Below are positions 53,311-62,543 of a DNA stretch of 64,000 bases, in pieces (positions within the stretch are counted from its first letter, which is position 1; each line of letters starts with the position of its first letter). This stretch comes from Chitinophagaceae bacterium (GTDB taxonomy: Bacteria > Bacteroidota > Bacteroidia > Chitinophagales > Chitinophagaceae): the NCBI GenBank assembly GCA_947447265.1, contig CANFKC010000011.1:1-64000 (forward strand). The letters are read 5' to 3'. The position numbers and the translations under genes are program-made. Under the pieces are notes generated by a model. It saw only the letters and a list, made by a program, of their open reading frames with translations, did no database searches and was not told the origin of the DNA.

Positions 53311-54012
53311 TTAATGGCTAAATAATTGTGCTATGAAAAACGCCGCCGCGGCAGCACCCGAACCTATAAGGGTTACCCTTATAGCTCCTGCAAGCGGATT
53401 TTGCCCGGTGATGCGGGCCTTAAAGTAACCAAAAACGAACAGGCACAATACAGTAATAGCGCACGACCATTTTAACCCGTCTACCGGTGTTGTTGCAAAA
53501 AAGTAGGGCGATAGGGGCACCATGCCACCAATTATATAAGACATACCTATGTTCATGGCGCTTTTTGACGCACGTTTAGGGTCTGGTTTTTCCAGTCCCA
53601 ATTCGTAACGCATCATAAACTCTACCCACTTTGTCTTGTCTTTGGCCATTTCTTCAACAACCAGTCGTTGCGTGGTTTCGCTCATACCCATTTCTGCGAA
53701 AATCTCTCTCACTTCTTCTTTTTCTCTTTCCGGCAGGTTGTCTACTTCCCAAACCTCCCGTTTATATTCTGAATTGTAGTGATCAACTTCAGTTTTGCCG
53801 GCCAGGTAGCCACCCAGGCCCATTGCTATCGACCCGGCCGCAACTTCAGCTATACCTGCAATTACAATTACATGCGGGTCATGAACAGCACCACTTAAAC
53901 CTGCCGCCAATGCGAACGGTACCGTAAGCCCATCGCTCATACCAATAACGATGTCTGTTACTAGTTCGGTGCTTGTAAAGTGTTGCTCTTTATGGTCGTG
54001 TTGGTGGCTCAT
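53311..54012 (-). CDS. VIT1/CCC1-family metal transporter
   Basis: A 233-residue protein with TM1 signature LVTDIVIGMSDGLTVPFALAAGLSGAV, then EVAAGSIAMGLGGYLAGKTEVDHYNSEYKREVWEV. A cytoplasmic acidic domain follows (EREKEEVREIFAEMGMSETTQRLVVEEMAKDKTKWVEFMMRYELGLEKP), matching the metal-binding domain of plant VIT1, and three further TMs. Family members export iron or manganese from the cytoplasm. Stand-alone gene with ATG at 54012. Confidence 0.88.
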   Translation of the reverse strand: MSHQHDHKEQHFTSTELVTDIVIGMSDGLTVPFALAAGLSGAVHDPHVIVIAGIAEVAAGSIAMGLGGYLAGKTEVDHYNSEYKREVWEVDNLPEREKEEVREIFAEMGMSETTQRLVVEEMAKDKTKWVEFMMRYELGLEKPDPKRASKSAMNIGMSYIIGGMVPLSPYFFATTPVDGLKWSCAITVLCLFVFGYFKARITGQNPLAGAIRVTLIGSGAAAAAFFIAQLFSH

Positions 54013-54093
54013 TATTGGTTGTTATGTTGCGAAAATAGCGCATAATAATAATAACTGTAATGCTGATGGGTATCATTTGCGATTAGCATCAAA

Positions 54094-55605
54094 TTAATGG
54101 ACCTCGTGCATAAGTTTACGCACCAATGGAGATATGGCAATTAAGACAATGCCTGCTATTAGTGCATATAAAGCCAAATGTTTATAGCCCTCGGTATACG
54201 AATTTAGTTTTTCTAGGAGTGGAGCCTTTTCATTTGCGGTAACCATACCTGCTCCTAATAATCCCGCTGCATACTGTCCATAAGCACTTGCAAGGAACCA
54301 CATGCCCATCATTACACCATGTAATGATTTAGGAGAAAGAGTGGTCATAATAGACAGTCCGATAGGTGATAAACAAAGCTCACCAATGGTAGTAACCAGA
54401 TAAGCAACAGTAAATACATTCAGCGAGGTTACGCCTTCTGCATTTGCAAAAAAGCGGGTATAATAGAAAATGTAAAATGAAGCGCTTACAAACAAGAAAC
54501 CAAGGCCGAATTTCACTACGGTATTCGGTTCTAATTTCCGCTTGCTTAACCAAAGCCACAGCAAGCCTATCAGTGGGCTGAAGAGAATAACAAATAGGGA
54601 ATTAGAGGAGTTATTTACTTCATTAGGATCGATAGTAAGGCCAAGTACATTATGGTTCAGATTATATCTTGCAAATAAACTTAAAGAGCCGCCTGCTTGT
54701 TCAAAGAACGCCCAGAAGAAGATGGAAAAGATAATGAATATCATTGCCGCCATCATTTTCTGCTGTTCCTTTTTGCTGAATTTCAGGGTTTCGTAAATAA
54801 TGTAGATCAAGGTTAGCGGCCCTACAGTGTACATGAAGTAGTCAGTATACTGCGAATTGGAAACCAATATTTTTATTAGTGGAATTATAGCGAGTGCGCC
54901 CCCGTAAACCAAAAGATCGTAGGTTCGTATCTTTTGAGGCGCGAATTTGCCGATAAGTGGCGAAAGTCCGATAGGACCCAAAGTACGCTTGGTAAAGAAG
55001 AAAAGCCCTAGGCCTATCGACATTGCTATACCGGCCAGTGAAAAGGCTGCGTTCCATCCATAGTTATTGGCAACGTGTATACAAGCCCAGCCCCCTAATA
55101 GTGCACCAATATTAATGCCGGAATAGAACAGCCCGAAACCAGCTTCACGCCTGGAGTCTCCGGTTTTATAAAGGCGCCCAACCATTGTAGAAATGTTTGG
55201 TTTAAAGAAACCCGTGCCAACAATGGTAAGACTAATACCCAGATAGAAGATATTCTGGGGTGCAGTTTGTGGCATACATGCGAGCGTAAAGCTGCCGCAA
55301 ATCATTAATAGTCCTCCCCAGAAGATGGACTTACGAAAACCGAGGATTTTATCAGCAAATAAGCCACCAACAAAGGCCAGTGTATAAACGAACGCTTGAG
55401 TAGCACCATATTGCAGGTTCGCATCATGTTCATTTAAAAGCAGTTTTTCTACCATAAATATGGTAAGCATTCCGCGCATACCATAAAATGAAAATCGTTC
55501 CCACATCTCAGATAAAAAGAGATACCAGAGTTGTTTGGGATACTTGCCCTCAAAGTTTTGTATGGCTTCCAGTTCTAATTCCTGTTGGGTAGCTACTACT
55601 TCCAT
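54094..55605 (-). CDS. POT-family peptide transporter (copy 1)
   Basis: A 503-residue proton-dependent peptide symporter of the major facilitator superfamily. ExxERF motif is in LSEMWERFSFYGMRGMLTIFM; the second signature KPNISTMVGRLY and LSPIGLSIMTTLSPK follow. About 12-14 TMs. It lies 72 bp downstream of the terminator of copy 2, so it probably has its own promoter. Neighbouring copy 2 is a paralogue in the same orientation. Confidence 0.92.
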   Translation of the reverse strand: MEVVATQQELELEAIQNFEGKYPKQLWYLFLSEMWERFSFYGMRGMLTIFMVEKLLLNEHDANLQYGATQAFVYTLAFVGGLFADKILGFRKSIFWGGLLMICGSFTLACMPQTAPQNIFYLGISLTIVGTGFFKPNISTMVGRLYKTGDSRREAGFGLFYSGINIGALLGGWACIHVANNYGWNAAFSLAGIAMSIGLGLFFFTKRTLGPIGLSPLIGKFAPQKIRTYDLLVYGGALAIIPLIKILVSNSQYTDYFMYTVGPLTLIYIIYETLKFSKKEQQKMMAAMIFIIFSIFFWAFFEQAGGSLSLFARYNLNHNVLGLTIDPNEVNNSSNSLFVILFSPLIGLLWLWLSKRKLEPNTVVKFGLGFLFVSASFYIFYYTRFFANAEGVTSLNVFTVAYLVTTIGELCLSPIGLSIMTTLSPKSLHGVMMGMWFLASAYGQYAAGLLGAGMVTANEKAPLLEKLNSYTEGYKHLALYALIAGIVLIAISPLVRKLMHEVH

Positions 55606-55676
55606 TGTCTAGAGTTGTGAATTGAAGTTCTAAAATAGGTTTTATTTTTTATTCGGGTGTATTTACGGAAATAAAA

Positions 55677-55704
55677 AACGGCAGCGAGTTACCTCACTGC
55701 CGTT
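55677..55704 (-). terminator. Intrinsic terminator of the second peptide transporter gene
   Basis: On the minus strand: stem AACGGCAGTGAG / CTCGCTGCCGTT with one mismatch and a four-base loop, followed by T6. It lies just past the stop of the copy-2 gene (55723) and separates it from copy 1. Confidence 0.85.
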
Positions 55705-55722
55705 GTATAACTTATGTTCCGA

Positions 55723-57285
55723 TTAAGATATTCCGTGCATCAATTTCACCAGTTTCCTGCTTAACAGGAACAGGATAACTGCTGCTGCGCCAGAGAACCC
55801 TACGAATATCATGAAATACGTATGTAGGTCAACTATTTCAAGACTGAACAGATGCGGATGAGTTGCCTCTTTCGGGTCTGGATACAAAGAACTCATGAAA
55901 CCAGCCAATTTGTTACCCGTAGCGATTGCAAGGAACCAGATACCCATCATTAAAGAGGTAAACCTGCCCGGTGTCAGTTTGTTTACCATTGACAGACCAA
56001 TAGGGCTAAGGCAAAGTTCACCAACGGTATGTAAGAAATAACAACCGGTAAGGAACCAGATGCTCGCACCGCCGGCAGGAATCATTTTAGAGCCAAATGC
56101 TATGAAAAGGAAACCTGATGCCAAAAATGCCAGACCCAGTGATTGTTTGAACGGAGCCGCAAAATTGATGCCTTTCTTAGCAAGTGCTGTCCATACCGCG
56201 CCAATGATTGGGGCAAGAATAATAATGAAACCAGCATTAAAGCTCTGGAAGAAGCTTGCTGGCATTACCCAGCTGCCAATGTGCCTGTCGGTCTGCTCAT
56301 CTGCAAAGAAAGTCAGTGATGCACCAGCTTGCTCAAAACACATCCAGAAGAAAATTACAAATATCATGATAAGGATGATTACCAATAACCTGTCCTTTTC
56401 AATTTTAGTCAATGATTTGTCGGTAATAATAACAATCGGACCAACGAGCGTCATACCATAAATAAGAGAACCCCATATATCAACGCCTGCGGCAAAGTGC
56501 AGCAAAGAGAACATAGCAACAATACCACCAATAAGTATAACCAGTTGCTGTTGGCTGAAGCCACCACCACTTGATTGTTTGCCATCTGTAGATACAGTTG
56601 TGTCGGTTGCTTTATTTGGGCCTATGCCAAGCTGCCTGCCATCGGGAGCAACTACGTACTTGTTTTTAGTAAAGTAGAAAATAACTAGACTTAAAAGCAT
56701 ACCTACCCCGGCAGATAAAAATCCCCATTTAAAATCAACTTTCTCACCAAGATATCCGCAAACAAACGGAGCTAAGAAGGCACCTGCGTTAATTCCCATA
56801 TAAAATATAGTGTATGCAGCATCTTTACGGGTGTCGTTTTCGTTGTAGAGTTGGCCCACCATTGTTGAGATATTCGGTTTGAAGAAGCCGTTGCCAAAAA
56901 TGAGGAATGTTAAACCAGCCCACATCGCGGTAATTGCAGCAGTCTTGTCGGTACTATGAGCCAGAGTAGCGGAGATGAACATTAAAAATTGACCTAATGC
57001 CATCAAAGCACCACCCACAAATATTGATTTACGGTTACCCCAATACCTGTCGGCAACATAACCACCTATTAGTGGTGTCAGGTAAACCAGTCCGGTATAA
57101 GTGCCATAAATAGAGGTAGAAGCTGATTTTTCTAGCAACAGCATTTTTGCCATGAATAGAATGAAAATGGCGCGCATACCATAATAGCTGAAGCGCTCCC
57201 AGAATTCTGTTACAAATAATACATACAATCCAGCCGGGTGCCCTTTCTCTGATATCCCAGGTTTTCCGTTGTTGTCTAATGCCAT
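55723..57285 (-). CDS. POT-family peptide transporter (copy 2)
   Basis: The start at ATG 57285 gives 520 residues; the frame opens upstream at 57318 without better context. Motifs: FVTEFWERFSYYGMRAIFILFM, PNISTMVGQLYNENDTRKD, and GELCLSPIGLSMVNKLTPGR. A cytoplasmic loop with low-complexity Ser/Thr (TDTTVSTDGKQSSGGG) follows the sixth TM. It imports di- or tripeptides with protons. Clustered with copy 1 and near the secreted subtilisin-like protease, which could supply peptides. Confidence 0.92.
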   Translation of the reverse strand: MALDNNGKPGISEKGHPAGLYVLFVTEFWERFSYYGMRAIFILFMAKMLLLEKSASTSIYGTYTGLVYLTPLIGGYVADRYWGNRKSIFVGGALMALGQFLMFISATLAHSTDKTAAITAMWAGLTFLIFGNGFFKPNISTMVGQLYNENDTRKDAAYTIFYMGINAGAFLAPFVCGYLGEKVDFKWGFLSAGVGMLLSLVIFYFTKNKYVVAPDGRQLGIGPNKATDTTVSTDGKQSSGGGFSQQQLVILIGGIVAMFSLLHFAAGVDIWGSLIYGMTLVGPIVIITDKSLTKIEKDRLLVIILIMIFVIFFWMCFEQAGASLTFFADEQTDRHIGSWVMPASFFQSFNAGFIIILAPIIGAVWTALAKKGINFAAPFKQSLGLAFLASGFLFIAFGSKMIPAGGASIWFLTGCYFLHTVGELCLSPIGLSMVNKLTPGRFTSLMMGIWFLAIATGNKLAGFMSSLYPDPKEATHPHLFSLEIVDLHTYFMIFVGFSGAAAVILFLLSRKLVKLMHGIS

Positions 57286-57376
57286 AATTATGTGGTGTGT
57301 TTTTAACTGAACTGCCAAAATAAATAAAATTTTTGCCGTTTCCCCCTATTTTTTTAGTTTTTTTGTGCTCAATTCA

Positions 57377-58660
57377 ATGAAAATGCAAAATATCCTACTT
57401 TTAGGGGGAGGCGGCAGAGAGTGTACTCTGGCCTGGAAACTGGAACAGAGCGCTTTATGCGGTACCTTATATATCGCTCCGGGCAATGCCGGAACTACCG
57501 AATATGGTACCAACATACCGGTAAACTACATGGATTTTGAGGCGGTTAAAAAAGCCTGCCTCGACTACCAGATTGATATAGTGTTGCCTGGCCCGGAAGA
57601 TCCCTTGGTGGCAGGCATCTACGATTTTATCAAAAACGATCCGCAGCTTAAGCACATTATTGTAGCAGGTCCGTCTAAAGAGGGTGCACAACTGGAAGGC
57701 AGCAAGGCTTTTTCCAAGAAATTCATGGAGCGGCACAATATACCTACGGCTACTTACCGCGAATTTACCCGGGATAATTATGAGGACGGCCTCGCATGGA
57801 TAGCGCAAAGCACACCCCCTATAGTGCTCAAAGCCGACGGACTGGCAGCAGGCAAGGGTGTCGTAATTGCGCAAGATGTGGCGGAAGCCCAAGAAGCTTT
57901 TCGGGCCATGATAATGGATGAGCAGTTTGGCGACGCCAGCAAAAAGGTAGTGATTGAACAATTCCTTGACGGCATTGAAATGTCAGTTTTTGTGCTCACG
58001 GATGGCGAACACTATGTTTTGTTCCCCGAAGCTAAAGACTATAAAAGAATAGGAGAAGGCGATAAAGGCTTGAATACAGGTGGTATGGGCGCTATTTCCC
58101 CTGTACCGTTTGCAGACGCGGCTTTCATGCAAAAAGTGACCGACCGTATCATAAAGCCAACAGTCAGCGGCCTGAAACAAGAAAACATTGTTTACCAGGG
58201 TTTCATCTTCTTTGGCCTGATAAAGGTGGATGGTGAACCATTCGTAATAGAATACAATTGCCGCATGGGCGATCCGGAAACCGAAGTAGTGATTCCGCGC
58301 CTTGAAAACGACCTTGTCGAGCTGATCTTGAAAATGCACGCCAACCGATTGCATGAGGTATCAGTGGTGCATAGCAAAAAAGCGGCTGGCGCAGTAATGA
58401 TGGTTTCAGAAGGTTATCCGGGCAACTATCCGAAGGGCAGGTTAATGAAAGGATTTGAAAAGGTAGGCACAAGTATGCTGTTTCATGCGGGAACCACAAC
58501 CAAGGATGGCAATGTAGTTACGAACGGCGGCAGGGTATTGGCTGTAACTTCCTATGGCGATACAATAAAACATGCCCTTGAAAAATCGTACACCAATGCA
58601 GACCATATTGAATATGAAGGCCGCTATTTCAGAAGGGACATTGGTTGGGAGTTTGAATAG
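57377..58660 (+). CDS. purD: Phosphoribosylamine-glycine ligase
   Basis: The start at ATG 57377 (or 57383) gives 427 residues, normal for PurD. It makes glycinamide ribonucleotide in purine synthesis. Motifs: NILLLGGGGRECTLAWKL at the start, PGPEDPLVAGIYDF, ATP-grasp PIVLKADGLAAGKGVVIA, GDKGLNTGGMGAISPVPFADA, and EYNCRMGDPETEVVIPRLENDLVEL. Monocistronic. A GTG at 57365 could add four residues. Confidence 0.96.
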   Translation: MKMQNILLLGGGGRECTLAWKLEQSALCGTLYIAPGNAGTTEYGTNIPVNYMDFEAVKKACLDYQIDIVLPGPEDPLVAGIYDFIKNDPQLKHIIVAGPSKEGAQLEGSKAFSKKFMERHNIPTATYREFTRDNYEDGLAWIAQSTPPIVLKADGLAAGKGVVIAQDVAEAQEAFRAMIMDEQFGDASKKVVIEQFLDGIEMSVFVLTDGEHYVLFPEAKDYKRIGEGDKGLNTGGMGAISPVPFADAAFMQKVTDRIIKPTVSGLKQENIVYQGFIFFGLIKVDGEPFVIEYNCRMGDPETEVVIPRLENDLVELILKMHANRLHEVSVVHSKKAAGAVMMVSEGYPGNYPKGRLMKGFEKVGTSMLFHAGTTTKDGNVVTNGGRVLAVTSYGDTIKHALEKSYTNADHIEYEGRYFRRDIGWEFE

Positions 58661-58818
58661 CGTTTTTGGTACTAATATTGAGTCAAGTAGAAATTGTCGG
58701 CTAAATGAATACGTTTTGCACTTTTGGGTTTTGACTTTTTCCCTTTGACTTGACCCTAGCGATGTATGTAATTGTCATTTAATTAACTATAATTTTTAGG
58801 TGGTTCGTAGCGTTAGTT

Positions 58819-58826
58819 TAATTTTG
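58819..58826 (+). promoter_or_regulatory. Candidate -7 box upstream of the AsmA gene
   Basis: TAATTTTG matches TAnnTTTG, about 45 bases before the ATG at 58871. The upstream -33 position is T-rich rather than a perfect TTTG. The rest of the 210-bp gap holds no gene. Confidence 0.45.
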
Positions 58827-58870
58827 TATGCATCGTGGCTTGCTGTCATTTGTTTATTTAAATTTTTCTT

Positions 58871-61537
58871 ATGAATAAGATAGTAAAGAGAGTACTCATC
58901 ACTTTTGGTGTGCTTATTGGTTTGGTTTTACTTACCGCTATACTGGTGCCGGTATTGTTTAAAGACAAAATACTGGCAGTTGTAAAAAAAGGGATGAACG
59001 ACAACCTGAATGCAACAACTGATTTCAAAGATGTTGACCTTTCCGTGTTCCATCATTTTCCACAATTATCCGTTGGCATTCAGCAAATAAGTATTGTTGG
59101 TCGCGATGCGTTTAAAAACGATACCCTTATAGCTGCCCAGAGCATTGATGTTTCTTTAGACTTAATGAAAGCCATAAAAGGCTCTTACGAGATATTGAAT
59201 ATTGGTGTGGTAAAGCCACGCATACATGCCATTATTCTCGAAAATGGTGCAGCAAACTGGGATATTACCAAACCAGACACCGCTGCAAAAACTGCGGATT
59301 CCAAGCCGTTTGCAATGAAGCTGAAAAAGTACAGCATTGAGAACGCATATATCGAATACCTGGACAGGCAAGGCAAAATGCACCTGGAAATTGATAATCT
59401 TACCCATACCGGGTCTGGCGACTTTACTAGCGATGCATTCACACTTGTTACCAACACCATTGCCGACGCAGTTAGTTTTTCCTATGGCAATATTCCTTAC
59501 CTGAATAGAGTAAAAACTTCCCTCGACCTCGATCTGCAGATTGATAATAAAACCAGCAAATACACTTTTAACACCGATAAGATACAATTAAATGGTCTGC
59601 GCCTTTCCACCAAAGGGTTTGTGCAGATGCCGGATACCAGCAATATTGTTATGGATGTGCAATTCAACACACCATCTAACGATTTTAAAGACATACTTTC
59701 TTTAGTGCCGGGCATTTACCAGAACAACTTTAAAGACATAAAGACAACGGGTAAGGTTGCCCTGAATGGAACCGTTAAGGGTACCTACAACGCAAAACAA
59801 ATGCCTGCGTATAATGTAAACCTGGCAATACAGGATGGTTCGTTCCAATACCCTGATTTACCTCAAAAGGTTTCTAATATACAGGTAAAACTGGCCGTGA
59901 ACAATCCTGATGGCATTACAGACCATACTGTTGTGAACATTGAAAAAGGCCATATTGAATTTGGTGCCGATCCGTTTGATTTCAGGATGTTATTGAAAAC
60001 GCCAATAAGCAACCAATGGATTGACGCTACCATGAAGGGTAAGCTGGACCTGTCGCAAATGCAGAAGTTCATGAAAATGGAGGCCGGCACAAAACTCTTG
60101 GGTGTTATTACTGCCGATGTTTCTGTTAAGGGCTCTATCGCAGCTGCCCAAAAACAGAAGTATGATGAGTTGTATGCAGGCGGTACCATTGGTATCAATA
60201 ACCTCGCATACGCATCAAAAGATTACCCCGGTGGCGTAAACCTGAACAGCTTGTTGCTTACGTTCAATCCTAAAAATGTTACCGTAACTAATATGAAAGG
60301 CCAATACCTGCAAACCAATTTTGCCGGCGATGGTAGTATCAATAACCTTTTAGGTTATTATCTGCACAACGAAGCATTGAATGGCTCTTTGCATTTTACT
60401 GCTGATAATGTTGACCTGAACAAATTCATGGGCACATCGACGCAACCTGCAACTGCGAAAACAGATAGTAATGCAATTCCGTTTGTAGTACCTGATAATC
60501 TTGATCTTACCCTGAAAGCCGAAGTTGGTTCTATTCATTATGATAATCTTACACTTACTTCAGTTGGTGGCGGACTTGTTGTTCGTAATCAGGTAGTTAA
60601 TATGCAAAATGTAGTTGCGAAAGGACTTGACGGAACCATTAAGATGAACGGTTTCTACAGTACCAGGGTAGATAAAAAGCATCCGGATATTCAGTTCGAT
60701 TACAGCGTTGAAAATATAGATATACAGAAGACCTATAACACATTTGCTTTTGTGCAAAAGATGATGCCGGTAGGAAAATATGTTTCCGGCAAAATGACCA
60801 CGACTTTGGAAATGAGCGGTAAGTTAAATGGCGATATGAGCCCAATGATGAACTCGCTGACTGGTAAGGGTAATATGATGTTGCTGAGTGGTTTGCTGAG
60901 CAACTTCCCCGTAACCGACCAGATTGCTGAAAAACTGAAGATGACCCAATTAAAATCATTCCCGGTAAAGGATATGAAAATATTTTTCAGTTTTGAAAAT
61001 GGCAGGGTAGTAGTTGAACCGTACAAATTTAAAATTGACCAGGTTGAAGCAGAAGTTGCAGGTAGCCATGGCTTCGATCAGACCCTGAAATATGGTGTAA
61101 ACATGGCGGTGCCTACTGCAATGATGGGCTCACAGGGAACGGCTGTTGTTACCAACCTGCTTAACCAGGCCAACAGTAAAGGTCTGAACATGAAAATGGG
61201 AGATAAAGTGAACCTGGCTATAAATATAGGCGGCACAGTTACAGCACCTAAAATTGAGACCAACCTCAAAAGCATGGCTGGCAATGCGGTCGATAACGTA
61301 AAAAAACAAATTGAGGAGATAGCGAAAAAGAAGATAGACAGCGTAAAAACGGTTGTAAAAGATACTGTAAAAGCAATTAAGACACAGGCAGTAGCCGCAG
61401 CCAAAGAAGAGCTCAAAAAGCAATTGCTCGGCGGCGGTGACACCACTAAAAAAACTCCCGCGGCCAAAGACGTGATTAACAATGCCGCAGATAAAGCCAA
61501 AGACGGTTTAAAGAGTATTTTCGGTAAGAGGAAATAA
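58871..61537 (+). CDS. AsmA-family envelope protein
   Basis: An 888-residue protein with one N-terminal TM (VLITFGVLIGLVLLTAILVPVLF), then the AsmA region (DNLNATTDFKDVDLSVFHHFPQLSVGIQQISIVGRDAF) and a long beta-rich periplasmic part (LQIDNKTSKYTFNTDKIQLNGLRLSTKGFV; LSNFPVTDQIAEKLKMTQLKSFPVKDMKIFFSF). The last 90 residues are Lys/Ala-rich and helical (VDNVKKQIEEIAKKKIDSVKTVVKD). AsmA/TamB-like proteins span the periplasm and affect lipid transport or outer membrane assembly; this one's partner is unknown. Confidence 0.88.
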   Translation: MNKIVKRVLITFGVLIGLVLLTAILVPVLFKDKILAVVKKGMNDNLNATTDFKDVDLSVFHHFPQLSVGIQQISIVGRDAFKNDTLIAAQSIDVSLDLMKAIKGSYEILNIGVVKPRIHAIILENGAANWDITKPDTAAKTADSKPFAMKLKKYSIENAYIEYLDRQGKMHLEIDNLTHTGSGDFTSDAFTLVTNTIADAVSFSYGNIPYLNRVKTSLDLDLQIDNKTSKYTFNTDKIQLNGLRLSTKGFVQMPDTSNIVMDVQFNTPSNDFKDILSLVPGIYQNNFKDIKTTGKVALNGTVKGTYNAKQMPAYNVNLAIQDGSFQYPDLPQKVSNIQVKLAVNNPDGITDHTVVNIEKGHIEFGADPFDFRMLLKTPISNQWIDATMKGKLDLSQMQKFMKMEAGTKLLGVITADVSVKGSIAAAQKQKYDELYAGGTIGINNLAYASKDYPGGVNLNSLLLTFNPKNVTVTNMKGQYLQTNFAGDGSINNLLGYYLHNEALNGSLHFTADNVDLNKFMGTSTQPATAKTDSNAIPFVVPDNLDLTLKAEVGSIHYDNLTLTSVGGGLVVRNQVVNMQNVVAKGLDGTIKMNGFYSTRVDKKHPDIQFDYSVENIDIQKTYNTFAFVQKMMPVGKYVSGKMTTTLEMSGKLNGDMSPMMNSLTGKGNMMLLSGLLSNFPVTDQIAEKLKMTQLKSFPVKDMKIFFSFENGRVVVEPYKFKIDQVEAEVAGSHGFDQTLKYGVNMAVPTAMMGSQGTAVVTNLLNQANSKGLNMKMGDKVNLAINIGGTVTAPKIETNLKSMAGNAVDNVKKQIEEIAKKKIDSVKTVVKDTVKAIKTQAVAAAKEELKKQLLGGGDTTKKTPAAKDVINNAADKAKDGLKSIFGKRK

Positions 61538-61539
61538 TA

Positions 61540-61716
61540 GGTAACGTATCCGGCACTGGTCGAAAGGTGTTCATCGCTTCGGGTTCTAATTTTTAAGTTT
61601 TTACTTTTAATTTTTACGATCGCTCCGTGCCTTGGTTTAAGAAACTATGTAACCCTCTTAGGTCTGGGTAATGAAGCGGCGAGTTTTGATTTTTAATTTT
61701 TTACTTTTAATTTTTT
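61540..61716 (+). repeat. Decayed duplicate of the VOC gene 5' end with AT-rich leaders
   Basis: Two copies, about 97 bp apart, of T-rich leader plus start region: at 61588-61660 (TTTTTACTTTTAATTTTT then CGATCGCTCCGTGCCTTGG) and at 61685-61760, where the second copy is the true VOC start (ATGTCTGCTCCGTTCCTTGG). The upstream copy has ACG in place of ATG and diverges after about 15 codons. It looks like a tandem duplication whose first copy has decayed. Confidence 0.65.
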
Positions 61717-62091
61717 ATGTCTGCTCCGTTCCTTGGTTTAAGAACCGTAATATATTACGTAACCGATTTAGCTGCCGCCCGCGATTGGTACACTAAATTT
61801 CTTGGCATAGAACCTTACTTCAACGAGCCATTTTATGTTGGCTTTACCGTAGGCGGCTATGAACTTGGTCTACACCCGACAGCTGCACCTGCCGAAATAC
61901 AAGGGAAATACGCAACAGTCTATTGGGGCGTTGAAGATGTGGAGGCGGTTTACCAAAACCTGCTTTCCGCTGGTGCTACGCCATACGAAAAACCTGAAAA
62001 TGTTGGTGGCGATATAGTTGTGGCCGCAGTCAAAGACCCATGGGGCAATGCCGTCGGCATAATTTACAATCCTCATTTTAAAGTAGAGTAA
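61717..62091 (+). CDS. VOC (glyoxalase/bleomycin-resistance) family protein
   Basis: A 124-residue protein with two beta-alpha-beta-beta-beta modules: FLGLRTVIYYVTDLAAARDWYTKFLGIEP, FYVGFTVGGYELGLHP, then TVYWGVEDVEAVYQNLLSAGATPYEKPENVGGDIVVAAVKDPWGNAVGIIYNP. These match the VOC fold. Usual metal ligands (H and E) are not all evident, so enzyme activity is uncertain. ATG at 61717 follows a T-rich leader. Confidence 0.85.
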   Translation: MSAPFLGLRTVIYYVTDLAAARDWYTKFLGIEPYFNEPFYVGFTVGGYELGLHPTAAPAEIQGKYATVYWGVEDVEAVYQNLLSAGATPYEKPENVGGDIVVAAVKDPWGNAVGIIYNPHFKVE

Positions 62092-62178
62092 ACCTTCAAT
62101 AATCAGGCTAACCCCATTTAGCTTAGTTTCAGCTGTTTGTCTTTACATAGTACTTGTATATGGCACAAATTCAGCTCT

Positions 62179-62510
62179 GCGCCTCTTAAATCTTGATGCA
62201 CTAATCACATGGTCATAGCGCCTTTGTGTCTTTGCGTGAGACCATTTTCAACGAATGTTTGTACAAATTGCGCCTCTTAAATCTTGATGCACTAATCACA
62301 TGGTCATTGCGCCTTCGCGTCTTTGCGTGAGACCATTTTCAACGAATGTTTGTACAAATTGCGCCTCTTAAATTTTGATGCACTAGGCACATGGTCATAG
62401 CGCCTTTGCGTCTTTGCGTGAGGCATTCTTTTGCGCCTCTTAAATCTTGATGCACTAATCACATGGTCATTGCGCCTTTGCGTGAGACTAATCCGATTTG
62501 CGCCTTTGCG
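62179..62510 (+). repeat. 91-bp tandem repeat array (four units)
   Basis: Units start at 62179, 62270, 62361 and 62433 with GCGCCTCTTAAAT(C/T)TTGATG. Units 1 and 2 are 91 bp and nearly identical; units 3 and 4 are shortened by a deletion of the ACGAATGTTTGTACAAATT part. Each contains the core GCGCCTTTGCGTCTTTGCGTGAG, which is a common short repeat in many bacterial genomes. A reverse-strand frame across it gives the well-known spurious AKTQRR-type peptide, so it is not a gene. It lies in a 452-bp gap between the VOC and flavoprotein genes. Confidence 0.85.
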
Positions 62511-62543
62511 CGAAACTATAATCACGTATCTTTGGCGCCTGCA

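Noticed and set aside
62179-62510. CRISPR array or transposon end
   Set aside because: Units are directly adjacent with no unique spacers, no inverted ends and no transposase.
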